A stretch of DNA of 64,000 bases, taken from Kappaphycus alvarezii (Eukaryota; Rhodophyta; Florideophyceae; Gigartinales; Solieriaceae). The stretch lies in NCBI GenBank assembly GCA_002205965.3, contig NADL03000784.1:930001-994000 (forward strand). Reading direction: 5' to 3'. Both the position numbers and the translations under genes were made by a program. Below the pieces are notes generated by a model. It ran no database searches, was not told where the DNA came from, and worked only from the letters and a program-made list of their open reading frames with translations. Positions 11,270-22,061 of the stretch are shown here, piece after piece; the stretch's first letter is position 1, and every line of letters begins with the position of its first letter.

Positions 11270-11694
11270 TGAAACAGAGAGAGTGGCATTCGAGAGGATG
11301 CTAAAGGAACTGTAGGGAATATGATAGTGGGTTTCAGAAAGTTGGGAGCAAAGGGTCAATGGATTGTACCTGGATTCCCACAAGAATCCAGATGAGAACC
11401 CTTTATAGATATAGTGCTGTAGCTATACTCTATAATTTCTATACTTTATTAACTCGGTAGAAATTACTAGAAAGTAGAGGTAGAACTATATAACTGTATT
11501 ACCCAGAATGTAACTAAGTAAATAAAACGACGACATGAGGCTCCACGTCAAATAAGAAAATTGAAGGAAAATCAAACGTCTAAATTCATTCAAGGCGATG
11601 CAGTCTCTTTGTTACACCAATAAATAAAAGAGAAATGAAATAAAAAAGCGAACAATTCTCTATTACACAGCGGTGAAACAGAGACATTGTTACA
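11270..11694 (-). repeat. 3' LTR of the gypsy element
   Basis: Direct match to 17020-17446. Shared blocks include GTTTCAGAAAGTTGGGAGCA and the region around ACGTGAGGCTCCACGTCAAA. Confidence 0.9.
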
Positions 11695-11709
11695 TTATTC
11701 CCTCCATTG
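11695..11709 (-). other. Polypurine tract of the gypsy element
   Basis: On the minus strand the bases just before the 3' LTR read AATGGAGGGAATAA, a purine-rich primer for plus-strand DNA synthesis. Confidence 0.7.
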
Positions 11710-11726
11710 GACTGTTGACGTCCTCG

Positions 11727-11954
11727 TCAATAGTACTGCGGTGGTATTTTGTGCTTCCGAATATAGTTCTGAAAAGCCTCAGTTAACATGACAGATCCAT
11801 CTTCCATAACATCCACAAAGTCCCTCGTTGGTTTCCACTCCGCATGGGTTACCACGCATTTAACATAGGAACTTGTATCCCCGACCAACTTTCTTATGAG
11901 CCAAAACAGCCTCAATATTTTGCTTTGTCCCATTGTGGAACTGAATTGGTTCAT
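11727..11954 (-). pseudogene. Chromodomain-like C-terminus of gypsy pol
   Basis: The frame ends 32 bp before the 3' LTR. It shows EK-like ILRLFWLIRKLV, then SSYVKCV, AEWKPTRDFVD and TEAFQNYI. This order of a hydrophobic strand, YxVKxx, W-x-P and a terminal helix is that of chromovirus chromodomains, which steer integration to particular chromatin. Several aromatic-cage positions are not clear, so this is a weak, derived member. Confidence 0.6.
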
Positions 11955-12089
11955 TTATAGGAGGAATAGGTACATCAATGTCATCCGGCTGTTCCAAGTG
12001 TGGTGTTATGTGGATGATTTGAATGAATGGATGGATCTTAAAGTGAGCAGGGAGATTTAATCGAACAGCATGCTTACCAATGACCTCCT

Positions 12090-12872
12090 TTACCGCAAAT
12101 GGCCCAAATCTTCGCGCACAAAGCTTTTCGAATCCTGCGACCTAGAGTACACATCCGTAAACAATGAGCAGTTTATGCATAGCTTTGAGCCGAACTTATA
12201 ATCTGGAACCTTGTATCGCCTCGAATCGTAAGCAGCTTGCCGGGCTTTGGCCACCTTGTAGGCATATTTCACATCCTCAAGAGAAACCTTGAGCTTGATA
12301 CGAAAGGCGTCCAGAATCTGAAAAGGTATGCTGCTGATAGCTAAAAAGTCTAATGGTGATTTAGATATCCATGCAAGGTCCATCTCAAATGGAGACATGC
12401 CCACATCATCGCTGACAGTCGAGTTGTATGCAAATAATGCGGTACGTAGCAGTTCATCCCAGTCATCCTGATGATATGAGCAATAAAAACGAAGATATTT
12501 CTCGATCATCCTATTCATACTTTCTGAAGCACTATCTGTTTGTAGGTATCTGTTAGTATACATTCTTAGTTTCACCCCATAAAGATTCATCAGCTTTTTC
12601 CAAAACTTCGAAGCGAACTTGCTATCTCTGTCTGAGGTAACATCGTCTGGCAACCCATTGTTCTTACGGATGTTCGAAATGAAGTCCATAGCCTTGTCTT
12701 CAGCAGTATCCGACGTTTTCGATTTCAGAAAATGGACTCGAGGAGTATGTCGATCAAACCAGGTCGTAATTTCATCATGACTGCTCTTCTTCATGAGTGG
12801 CCTAACAATGAAATCTGTGGCTAGTGATCCCTGTTTGCAGTCAGGCAATTCCAGCGACATTGGATCTGTCAA
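12090..12872 (-). pseudogene. Gypsy integrase core
   Basis: 260 open codons with the retroviral-type integrase core. SLATDFIV gives the first Asp (residue 20 of this frame), SDRDSKF the second (Asp81) and SASESMNRMIE the Glu (Glu117). The Asp81-Glu117 spacing is DX35E, exactly canonical. The C-terminal GPY-like part follows (SRRYKVPDYKFGSKL). The upstream frame 12869-13108 supplies the zinc-binding H2C2 part. This is the best preserved domain of the element, but it is cut off from the rest of pol by stops. Confidence 0.88.
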
Positions 12873-13108
12873 TGTGTTTTATTAGAGTCCTTATACTGCT
12901 GACAAGTAAGACATCCTTCACAGTACCTACGAACATACCGGCTTTTATGTTTCCAATGTAAGTTTCCTAATCTGGAAAGTGTCTTTGAAAATTTTAAATG
13001 TCCTCCGACTTTGGAGTCGTGAGCAATTTGCATAATATCCGACACTGACCTTCGAGTTACACACAACTTTCCATTATAAAACAGCCTGGAACGCTCCTTT
13101 CGGAACAT
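12869..13108 (-). pseudogene. Gypsy integrase zinc-binding domain
   Basis: HDSKVGGHLKFSKTLSRLG followed by CEGCLTCQQYK gives the His and CxxC parts of the H2C2 integrase N-terminus. The frame overlaps the start of the core frame by four bases in another frame. Confidence 0.8.
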
Positions 13109-13239
13109 TGGCAGAAATTTACCAAGTTTCTGCCTCTAAACCTCATCCGTTGGCTATTCTCCTTCCATAGCTTTTACTTTTGGACCGAAGAACTGATCGT
13201 CATCATACTGAGGAATTATTTGATCTAAATAAAGGTAGG

Positions 13240-15361
13240 AAACCTAAGCGTCATTCACTAAGACGTCACGATCTCCTCTCATCACATCGGGAGCTCGTAA
13301 TAATTCGTCTCCCAAAACGTGAATTTTTCCGGGGTTGAGTGTGATTGGAAAGATTCCGAAGTTACCGAGAGTCTCCAACCAACTTGCTTCTTTACGACTT
13401 AGCTTCGTTTTTGTGAAGAATCTCTTAGGCATCTGATTGTCAATGAAAATCTACAATCCGAAACCTTCAAGATAGCACCTGAATCTTCAAAGAAAATTAA
13501 TAGAAGCCGGAAGCTTTCTGTCATTTGCAGTGCAGTCTGACGCAGTTGGTGAAAGCTTCTGTAAATAGAAAGAAATTACACGATCCCTTCCATTCTCATC
13601 CAACTGTGTTAGAATTCCACCGAAAGCGAGCTGTGAAGCATCTACATGACCACAAAATGGCTTTCAACAATTAGGATAGACTAAGATTGGAGCCAATTTC
13701 ATTGCTTACTTAAGCTTCTGGAAAGCATTATCACACTTTTAATCCCATTTCCCCATTACACGATCCTTTTTCGTCAGATCTGTAAGAGGTGCAGCAATTT
13801 CGGAGAACTTCGTATGAGTCTACGGAAAAATTGTATTAGACCAAGGAATCTTCTCAAATCCGTCAAAGAAATAGGTTTCGACGAAGTCTGTAAGGCCTCG
13901 ACCTTGTCAAGATTGACACGAATGCTGCCGTCTCAACAATTAAACCCAGGAAAGCAAGCCTATTCTGAAGGTAAGAGTATTTCTTCGGTGATATATAAAG
14001 CTCATATTCCTTAAGTCGCTTCAATACAATTTCCAGATGTTCGTAATGTTTATCCTTGTTCTCGCTGAAGGTTTAAAGTTAATCCATGTAAAAAAACCAG
14101 GAAGAAATCTATGTAGCCGTAAAAGGTCTGGTTCATTAATGTTTGGAACGTAGCAGGAGCTTTGCAAAGTCCCATAGGCATAATAAGATATTCGAATTGC
14201 CCATATTTTGTATTGAACGTAGTCTTTCGATGTCCTCTGCTTTCAATCTTCTCTGATAAAATCCTGTTTTTAAATCAAGCATGGAGAAAACTCTCGCATC
14301 CCCAAGCCTATCGAACATTTCATCGGAACGAAATAATGGGGCCATTGCTCCTTATTGTGATGCGATTTAAATCATGTTAATCGAAAACAACACTAAGCTT
14401 TCCATTCCTTTTTTTTCCACAAAGAAAAGAGGTGCTCCATAAAGTTATTTACTGGTTTTTACCTTCCCTTTACTCAAAAGAGACTCGACGTACTCTTTTG
14501 ATGCTCTGAGTTCAGATGGGGACAACTGGAATAGAGGCAGATGAGTTGCCTTTGCTCCTCCGTCCACTTCGATCTCATGGTCTACTGATCGAATCGGAGG
14601 GAGCCCATTTGGCGCACCCTGACGAAAGACCTCTTTATAATTTTCCAGTAAGCTTTTCAGTTTTCCATTGGACTCATAATCTTTCATTCCTTTCAAATTG
14701 TGAACTTTAAGTAATCTAAATACTTTGAAGTCACCTCCATGCCTCAGCATTCGTCTAAATTTCTTCACTCCCAAATTGGACGCATCAATACGGTTTTTAG
14801 CATCGGGATCAATCTCTGGAATAGAAATTTGTTTCAACATCACAATCCGACGTTGGTTATCAACATTTGGATTGTAGGCAACTTGCGACGGCATTCCTAA
14901 CAGAACATCATACCTAATCTGGGAGATAACCCAGTTAGAAGTGTAGGTATGATCATCTAATCGAATAGTTCTGTTGACAATTATTTCATATGACTCTTCC
15001 CTAATCTCCTTCTGTGAATGACAAACAACAACTCGCCCACGCCGAGTCTCAAACAAGTCCCTGCTTCTCTTCACGAACTCAGTTGAAACTACGTTTGTAT
15101 TGCATCCATCGGCCTTTAGTACTTTAACTGCTTTTCCACGCAGTCTACCATCAAGTATTATCAAAGTCTCCGCTGGTATAGGTCAATCAGTGGGGATGCT
15201 GTCATCATGACTAGACGTGATCCCATTAGACTCGGCTCGGGGATTCTCGACTTTTTCCTGTCCTTTGAGAATTTAGCCCCGGTGATGTCCACAGCAGTTT
15301 CACTCCGCTCATTGGGACATCTGTTCACACTCACTACTGGTCTCACCTGAGTGTTATCCAA
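13240..15361 (-). pseudogene. Gypsy protease, reverse transcriptase and RNase H, broken
   Basis: Frame 14445-15164 contains the protease. The active-site segment reads KADGCNTNVVS, where a D-S/T-G triplet is expected, so the catalytic motif is damaged. The RT leader follows (VDHEIEVDGG...LPLFQLSPSELRASKEYVESLL). Frame 14136-14345 holds RT motif A (VFSMLDLKTGFYQ). The YMDD box at about 14079-14090 reads YMD followed by a stop. 13240-14070 contains the thumb/RNase H part in fragments. The polymerase cannot be functional. Confidence 0.85.
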
Positions 15362-15484
15362 GTCTGGAGGACCAACTAGTTTTTCGAGTCAAAGCCATTC
15401 AAATCATTACTGTGTCCTGCCTGTAAATTGTTCGCCATTATGCGATTACCACCCATGGTAACTTTATTCTCATTTCCTTTTTTT

Positions 15485-16174
15485 GTGTTTCCAAGGTCTA
15501 CATCCCACTTTATGGCACGTAAAGCATCGGTTCTCCATCAATTCTTTCTGACGCTGCCCATTGGGACTACGTTCAAGGTTACCTATCTCCATTGGTGTAG
15601 GGCCTGAGGCATTTCATTTTTTTGAAAATGAACCTCTGCCAGTGAAGAAACCTGCTCCGTAAAAATCTCTATCAACGTTGACAGCAATAGTAGTAGTAGA
15701 TTCGAAATTTGATGGATTCCCTTTACGGACCTCCAGCAGAATATGTCGTTTGAGTTCTTCACTGAGCCGCGGCAGTTTTTCCGACTCACTTATAACGGGA
15801 ATATTTATAACCAAATTCCTAAACTCCGAGAGATATGCAGCCACGCTTGTTTTCTGGCGGAGCTTGGTAAGGTTGTCGCGAGCTCTGATAAAACTATCCC
15901 GTGGAACAAACTCAGCTTCAACTAAGAGTTTGAAAGCTTCCCACGTCGGCGGGAAAACTTTTTCAGAAACAAGCCACTAGTTTGCCGCGGTACCGGTCAT
16001 AAATTTGGAAGCAAGTTCAATGGCATTCTGGGTACTGATAACTTCGCTCCGACCCACCTGAATAAGCCCTAGGTACTTTTCGACTGAATGCAACCATGAC
16101 CGAACCGTTAACGCATCTCGAGTTCCATCGAACAACACAGGCTTACTTGGTTTGAAGAAAGACATGTTCAACAA
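15485..16174 (-). pseudogene. Gypsy gag with zinc knuckle
   Basis: The frame begins MLNMSFFKPSKPVLFDGTRD at 16174. It continues through the capsid-like VRSWLHSVEKYL and PPTWEAFKLLVEAEFVPRDS and, after a TAG and frame changes, DNLTKLRQKTSVAAYLSEFR. The nucleocapsid knuckle at 15485-15526 reads CFTCHKVGCRPWKH. The order C-x2-C-x4-C-x4-H differs from the usual C-x2-C-x4-H-x4-C. Gag binds and packages element RNA. Confidence 0.82.
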
Positions 16175-17006
16175 ACCTCTTACTTAAAACCTTGAACCAA
16201 TACAAAACCTTGAATACAAGCACTTAAAGTTTAAATCTGCAAGGGATTCGTCCCTGTACGACGGGCTGGCTCCCTACCCGCGGAGAGAGTGACTAACCAG
16301 CAGCTTTTATCGCACCTATACTCCGGCGTGACTCAGCAATACGTTTGGGATATCCCTAACAGTCCCCCACGTAGACCGCGATCGGTGTTATTGCCCTATA
16401 AGAAAGACTCTCAAGCCGACCTTAAGCTGGTTAACAACAAAGTAGTACCTTTTCTGAGCACGTACCCCTTAGTCCAAGTCCAGTTCAAGTCGACCCTTTA
16501 AAGCGTTACCTGAACCCGTGACCCAGTCGGTGCACCTAGCTAACAGCCAACAAGTTCAGTAGGATTGTAGAGGAATACTGACAGGAGACCTTCAAAGGCG
16601 ACCTTGGTCAGAAGCACGGATTTACTAAGGCAACGTAGTTAAGCCCAGCTGCCATAATAAGTATTCTGCACAGGATCACGCAGATCCGTGTGGCCTGCAC
16701 ACTACCTGTACAGAATGACATAGAGAAAACAGCCTTTGCTGCACCCTCACGTTCCCGGCTACTGAGATCTCCAATTAGTAACCCCGACCTGTGTGAAACA
16801 ATGAGGTCTAGGGTGCCTGGCACTCCAACCCACAGGTACTCTCCTGTAATTGGCACTCCAGCCCACAAGTACAGTAAATGCGATTTTTCTTACAGGAAAC
16901 TGACAGCAAAAAATTTCCAGAATTCAACAACCCACAAAAAATACACGTGTAAAAAAACCTCGAACTAGAGCAAGACGATAGCGAAACAACAGCGGGGCCG
17001 GCGAAG
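16175..17006 (-). other. Gypsy 5' leader
   Basis: Untranslated leader between gag start and PBS, about 830 bp. It contains a short duplication, GGCACTCCAACCCACAGGTA at 16821-16840 against the near copy GGCACTCCAGCCCACAAGTA at 16854-16873. No gene. Confidence 0.6.
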
Positions 17007-17018
17007 GCGATGCTACCA
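17007..17018 (-). other. Primer-binding site of the gypsy element
   Basis: One base inside the 5' LTR the minus strand reads TGGTAGCATCGC. Its first eight bases match the complement of the 3' end of animal-type initiator tRNA-Met (...TGCTACCA). Confidence 0.7.
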
Positions 17019-17019
17019 G

Positions 17020-17446
17020 TGAAACAGAGAGGGAGGCAGCCGAGGGGCTGCTAAAGGAACAGTAGAGACGATGGTAGAGGGTTTCAGAAAGTTGGGAGCA
17101 AAGGGTCAATGGATTGTACCTGGATTCCTACAAGAATCAAGGTGAGACTTCTTTATATAGAGAGCACTATAGCTCTACTCTAGAACGTCTATACTTTTTT
17201 TACTCAGTAGAAATTACTAGAAAGTAGAGATGGGACTATATAATTGTATTATCTAGAATGTAATTACGTAAATAAAACGATGACGTGAGGCTCCACGTCA
17301 AATAAGAACATTGAAGGAAAATCAAACGTCTAAATTCTGTCAAGGCTATGCAGTTTCTCTGTTTCACCACTGTGTAAAACAGAAATGAAATGAAAAGAAG
17401 TGAACAAGTCTCTATTACACAGGGGTGTAACAGAGGCAATGTTACA
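17020..17446 (-). repeat. 5' LTR of the gypsy element
   Basis: Direct match to 11270-11694. Small differences occur throughout, showing the insertion is not recent. Confidence 0.9.
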
Positions 17447-17685
17447 CTTGCTGTCAATCCCGGGCGGCCAAAGATGTGGTACTGTATCACGGTAATGGTA
17501 AAAACCCGTGTAAGTACGAAGTCCCTGCCACGTGCTGACTTAATCCCACGTTCTAGAATTAGATCAACATAAGACAGTGTCATTGGCAGTCGAGTCTCTT
17601 TCTGATAGACCTTTTTGCACTTTCGAATGTATCCCTCTTTGGCCATTTTGCCAGGCGCCCCAACAGCTTGAGCTTCCAGGACCAT
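17447..17685 (-). pseudogene. Possible tyrosine-recombinase N-terminal part
   Basis: The open frame begins MVLEAQAVGAPGKMAKEG at 17685. It reads RDFVLTRVFTITVIQYHIFG, then RPG, just before the gypsy LTR. A helix followed by [FL]-x-RP-G/E resembles box I around the first catalytic Arg of DIRS recombinases. The frame continues artificially into the LTR. No catalytic Tyr is visible on this side, so the call is uncertain. Confidence 0.4.
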
Positions 17686-18108
17686 TGCTCTGTTCTTAGA
17701 ATTTATGACAGATATATAATTTCCTGTAGAATTCGTATCAACGTTCCCTTCACCAAAAATTCACCCAACATAGGCAAATATGTCTAGGTCAGGTGCTGGT
17801 AAGGCAATTTGTGATCTACGTCACATAAATGTATAAATTTGTGCCAGTTGGCATCGTGGTAGCATTGAGCTGTGTTTTCCCATCAGGCCAAAATTAATTT
17901 AGCACCCACTTGAATTTTTTTTGTCGCTTTACTATTTGCCTCAGCCATGATATGGTCTACGGCCTGTTCCCCGATACGACACAAACTTTTGTCGCTGGGG
18001 GACACACACCACTCTCCATTATTTCCTGTTCTGCCGTGCTCCTGGTTGAACCACGTGGACGTGCGGTTCCACTTCGATTTCCATCGCCCACCAAGGTTGA
18101 CTGGGCCA

Positions 18109-18357
18109 CTAGACTATGACCATTACCTCTTTGAATGATTTCCGTTTCGCCTTTCGCACCGCTAGGCGGATAAGTTCCAGGTTTTGTGTCAAATGGGTAG
18201 CCGACTCCCAGTTCTGACTGTGATCAGATTCTATGGCCATTTTACATGAGCTCTCTGCTACTGCGACTGTTATCGAGTAATAGTAGATTATCTTGAGCCT
18301 TTGAGATAGGAGGTCTGCGTATAATTTTAACTTGCTGGGGATATAGTGGGCTTCCAA
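18109..18357 (-). pseudogene. RNase H C-terminal end of DIRS-like element
   Basis: MEAHYIPSKLKLYADLLSQR matches the pattern xxARHIPGxLNxxADxLSR that ends RNase H in DIRS and related elements. Confidence 0.55.
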
Positions 18358-18825
18358 GTGGATTCCGGCTGGCCATAATTACGCATGCAGCATTCTGACC
18401 TCTTTCATTAAGGTCTTTGAATTCGATACCATATCATTTATTATGAAAATCGCTCACACATTGTCTATGGACAACCTGATCATGTCCCACTCTGTTGCTG
18501 TAATCATATTTTTGAGTTCTTGTATCGATTACCAAACATTCCCTAGATCCTTGTACTTTACGTGATACAGCTGTCTGATGGACTCTTCCCGGTAACCCGA
18601 CACCTTCTGTGTACCTTTTTGCCCGCCATTTGATTCTCAGAATGACAAAGTCGCTCCCAACGCCCAATTTTATGAGCCATTGTGTATGGTCGCGGTTACT
18701 CGATGTTTATTACAGCGAAATTTCCGCGAGGTTAAGTGATTCCGTAACTGCTTCCACCACAGGATGGGACGGATGGCTGTTCTATTCAAGCGCACCCTGC
18801 CGTCTCGACAATTTCCAATCAATTT

Positions 18826-19281
18826 GTGTATGGAACTGAGGTGGAAAAGAGTATCCAGAACAGCTTGGCGAAAGATTTGGCATATTCCCGCAAAAGACTT
18901 TATACTTCTGCCCTCTACCTACCTCCTGTTTTTGCGCTCCATTCGCATCAAATATCTTGTTGCACACTCTACTTTGACAGGAGGGCGCAAACGTTTAATC
19001 CGCTCACCTTTCTCAATGCGGCCGCCTCCGCGAAGCATGGAAGATATGATTCTTTTATTGCAACCGCCGGGAGAAGTAATTTTGTGCCTGTCCCTATATC
19101 TACTCTCGGAGCGTGGTACCAGGACGCCTATAGGGCGCTAACCGAGGTCGCGCTGAACGTGGCCTTTAGAGCGATGGAGGCATATGGTAAGGTCCGTACG
19201 GTACTTACTCAGAGGCACGCTGCCGCGGCCGTAATGTCCAACGCAGCCTGTCTGCTGGAGGGCCTTGAGCCGGCTTTTTAG
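18826..19281 (+). pseudogene. LINE C-terminal fragment nested in the DIRS-like element
   Basis: 151 open codons ending at a natural stop. The sequence FNPLTFLNAAASAKHGRYDS, then NFVPVPISTLGAWYQDAYRA, then VLTQRHAAAAVMSNAACLLEG matches the last domain of protist LINEs. This domain has an Ala/Lys-rich start, F-x-P...G-x-W and an RQR-like helix. The ending CLLEG is shared with the LINE at 44460-46373 (also CLLEG), so they are probably one family. It is 5'-truncated, as expected of LINE insertion. The upstream limit is uncertain (about 18670-18826). Confidence 0.68.
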
Positions 19282-19357
19282 GGTAATTTCAGAGGTGTTA
19301 CTGGGCACCTGGTAGGATATTCCGGGCTACAACTGACCATATCTTTGAAATATTAAA

Positions 19358-19760
19358 TCACACCACATTTTCTGCCTCTTCTTTGACTACTATCCGTTCC
19401 GGTACCAGTAATTTCATACACCCGGTATCTATGAACAACCCCAGGTGTTGCACCCTAGATATAGCACTGCCAAGGATGCCCTTATCGTGGAGGGTACATA
19501 ATCCGTCCATCACATTCCCTGTAATCTCGTCAGACCGTCTGCAATCGGTGGCTCTCGATCGCCTTGTCCCATTTGGGTATATTAAAATGTCGTCCCTAAT
19601 GCCCATAATCCGCCAACAGCACCGCCTCTTTAGGTTTTCCCATATTCAGCTTGAAATTCTTACAACCCAGAGGCCAATTAACCCCCATCCAGACGGAAGG
19701 GTGATTTATTTGAAGTACTAGTTTCCAAAGTTGACTGTAAAGTAGTGTCCTATTGCCGGA
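19358..19760 (-). pseudogene. Reverse transcriptase of DIRS-like element
   Basis: Upstream frame pieces give YFK*ITLPSGWGLIGLW, like RT motif B in DIRS elements. The open frame 19358-19606 gives GIRDDILIYP (catalytic Asp pair at 19589-19594 intact) and then VMDGLCTLHDKGIL, VQHLGLFIDTGCMKLLVPE, the typical motif D/E region. The Tyr before the Asp pair is changed (R-D-D). Confidence 0.62.
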
Positions 19761-19941
19761 TGATTACGGTAGTGATTGTACCGCCCTTTCAGTTCGAAAG
19801 CTACCGGTGAGACCATTCCGGGGCGCTATTCTTAGTAGCCTTATTTTCACCCAGATTTCCGGTGTTGGGACCGCTGGTACTCCCAAGGTTACTTCCTGCC
19901 TTCTTTTTGGCTGTCATTTTATTTTCAGCTTCCACGACCTT

Positions 19942-20193
19942 TCATAACGAGTGGCCTACGATGCTTGAGGCCTGCCTCATACGATTGCATACTTTCTCTG
20001 CTGTTGTTATCCTCTCAAGATGATCTTCACGAAAAGCATCTATGGTCCTGGAAGAAAAATATTCATGCCTCTTCCTCAGTGCATCATATGTAGCCTCTAT
20101 CGACTGCGAAACTATATCGAACAGTTCTTCCAATCTGGTGTTCTTCACTCCACTAAAAATGCATAATTCTCTTGAAAGATTAAACGATAACAT
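19942..20193 (-). other. Unrecognised helical ORF, possibly part of the DIRS-like element
   Basis: 83 codons rich in charged residues (RLEELFDIVSQSIEATYDAL, then RKRHEYFSSRTIDAFREDHL), predicted helical. It lies 5' of the RT on the same strand, where a gag-like ORF would be expected. I do not recognise it. Confidence 0.3.
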
Positions 20194-20719
20194 TGTTCTT
20201 TAGTGCCGAACCCCGGATTTGAGTAGCATTGTCGCTTCCTAGAGCTCATAACGGTACCGTGGGTTGTAAATAGCGTTACATGCCCACTCCTGCGTCGACA
20301 TTTATACATTTGGTATTAAATTCGGCAGGAGGTTGCGTTGGTATCCCTGCTGGGAATTTAAACGCGGAAAACTGAGATTAGTATGTGTTATCATATTCAT
20401 CTATAAGTGATCCGGATTTCATCGCTTAGGCTATCTGCCCAGCGCCATCAGCCAAGCGAACCGCAACGGGCTACATTTCGCGGCCGACAACCATAGAAAG
20501 CAATTAATCTGCACCATTAACGTATTCTTCTGCACTTTTATAGCCAGCAACAATTTTCTGGGGCATAGCGAGTCTATCCTCTAAGGCTTTTAGCTTCTCC
20601 CTGTTTTCCATGACACCTGTTCAAAGACTGTTCTGCGCTTGTCGCGGTTTATTCCCCTTTGTATGAATCGTTATGCCCTCGAAGAGCGTTCTTTGAAGTG
20701 CTCTCCGCAACGTATGTCA

Positions 20720-20990
20720 CGACGATTGGCCGTCGAAAATCGAAGAGGACGAGGGTGTGAGCATTCCAGCTAAATTAATCTCAATATATAACATTATTGA
20801 TTGCATGGAGTGCACACGCTGCCCTAGAGCTGTTATCACATAATGAGTCATAAGTCCGAATTGTACGAAGCATTGTACTTGTAAAAGCATACCGGAATTG
20901 ATCATGAACCTTTGGATCTAAAGCAGTGAACGCTCCAATGATGCTTGAGAGCTTGATAAGCATGAAATGTAGAGTTCAATGCATGTATAT
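20720..20990 (-). repeat. Dispersed repeat, right copy, with CALHAINN motif
   Basis: 20755-20862 aligns with 10637-10745. The minus strand reads SSRAACALHAINNVIY with the motif at 20784-20816, then a stop, then FSWNAHT in the same frame. Orientation is the same as the left copy. Confidence 0.55.
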
Positions 20991-22061
20991 GAATATATGT
21001 AAAGTATATAGTAGCGGCGCTGAACTGAAAATGAAGGGGGCCCGCCATCATCTGGTGCCAAATTTCCTTGCCTAAAATTTCCGAAGAGATTCCTCTTTCA
21101 AAGCTATTTTGCAACTTTACAGCAAATCTAGATCGCGAGCCAATTTTCAAGAACATCACAAAGTAGTGCTGTATGCAGTTTGTAGGTATTGGGACGCATA
21201 AAATGCAGCTGTTTCTGTGCGTAGTTTGTTTCTGTATTTAGCTTTTCACTGGATAGTCGTATTAAACGGATCGGACAAACATACACGTCGGATGGTGGTG
21301 TGATAGATCTCAACGAGTTATAAAGCACGAAATTGTGCTGGGAGTAAGGTATTCAGAGATCTATCACGCAGGAATTCGGCGGTTAATAACTTGTACTGTA
21401 ACAGTCCAGAACCTGTTTGTGGGACACATCAAGAAAAGTCGCGCCACAAATACAATTCCAGATCAAATTATGAGCATTCCGGGAAAAATTTTCACTTCAC
21501 AGTCACCTCCTTTCATTGGCCTAGATCTCATCAGCAAATCATCCAGAAGCACTAAACTCGATCTCCACCTCTGAATGGGAGTGTCCTATATGGCTACAGC
21601 AGCAAAGCATGTTGGTAATTAATAAAGAGGGCGGAAATGACACTTTTACAGATTCAAACAACTTTATAAGGAAACAACTCATACAAAACAGTTCTTCTAA
21701 AATATACAATATAAATTAATAATATGGGCAGTGTAGAACAATAAAGAATTCACAGCAGCCATTGATTGCTTTCCCATTGATCCCAAGAAACTGGATCCTA
21801 CCTTCAAATTCAATGAAAAACTAGCGACACACCAACCTGACCCACTTTCTATTTGGCAATGAAAGTGCAAATGTTTTCTAAACGTGCTCGAGGAAGTCAA
21901 GATTGTGTACTTATGCCGTAGAATCCCTTAAATAGAAACTGAAACCCTTTCATGCCCTCGAAATCGGCTTTATAGCTGTAAATCAAGTGCTCAGTACCTG
22001 ACGTACGACGTAATCAGAATGGATATAATTTCAGTACCTCAGAAAATCGAACAAATCTACT
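20991..22061. other. No gene recognised
   Basis: Short frames only, no domain seen. Base composition becomes AT-rich from about 21.6 kb. Confidence 0.5.

Larger units (their letters stand above)
11270..17446 (-). mobile_element. Ty3/gypsy retrotransposon with both LTRs, degraded
   Basis: Two direct LTRs (11270-11694 and 17020-17446) bracket gag, protease, RT, integrase and a chromodomain-like end, all on the minus strand in gypsy order. LTR ends read TGAAACA...TGTTACA on the plus strand. A primer-binding site complementary to initiator tRNA-Met and a polypurine tract sit at the correct inner edges. The flanking pentamers (ATCGC left, CTTGC right) match at only three of five positions, so the target duplication has decayed or the ends are off by a base. 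Gag, protease and RT contain stops; integrase keeps a long open frame. The position to the right indicates insertion into a DIRS-like recombinase gene. Confidence 0.92.
17447..20200 (-). mobile_element. DIRS-like (tyrosine-recombinase) retroelement fragments
   Basis: Minus-strand pieces in the DIRS order RT - RNase H - recombinase. The RT lies at about 19358-19760 (TLPSGWG...LW block, then RDDILI, then VQHLGLFIDT...LLVPE). The RNase H end lies at 18109-18357 (EAHYIPSKLKLYADLLSQR). A recombinase-like part is at 17447-17685. Between RT and RNase H a plus-strand LINE fragment is inserted; removing it restores the expected spacing. The left end is cut by the gypsy element at 17446. The assignment rests on motif order, not on terminal repeats. 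Confidence 0.62.
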
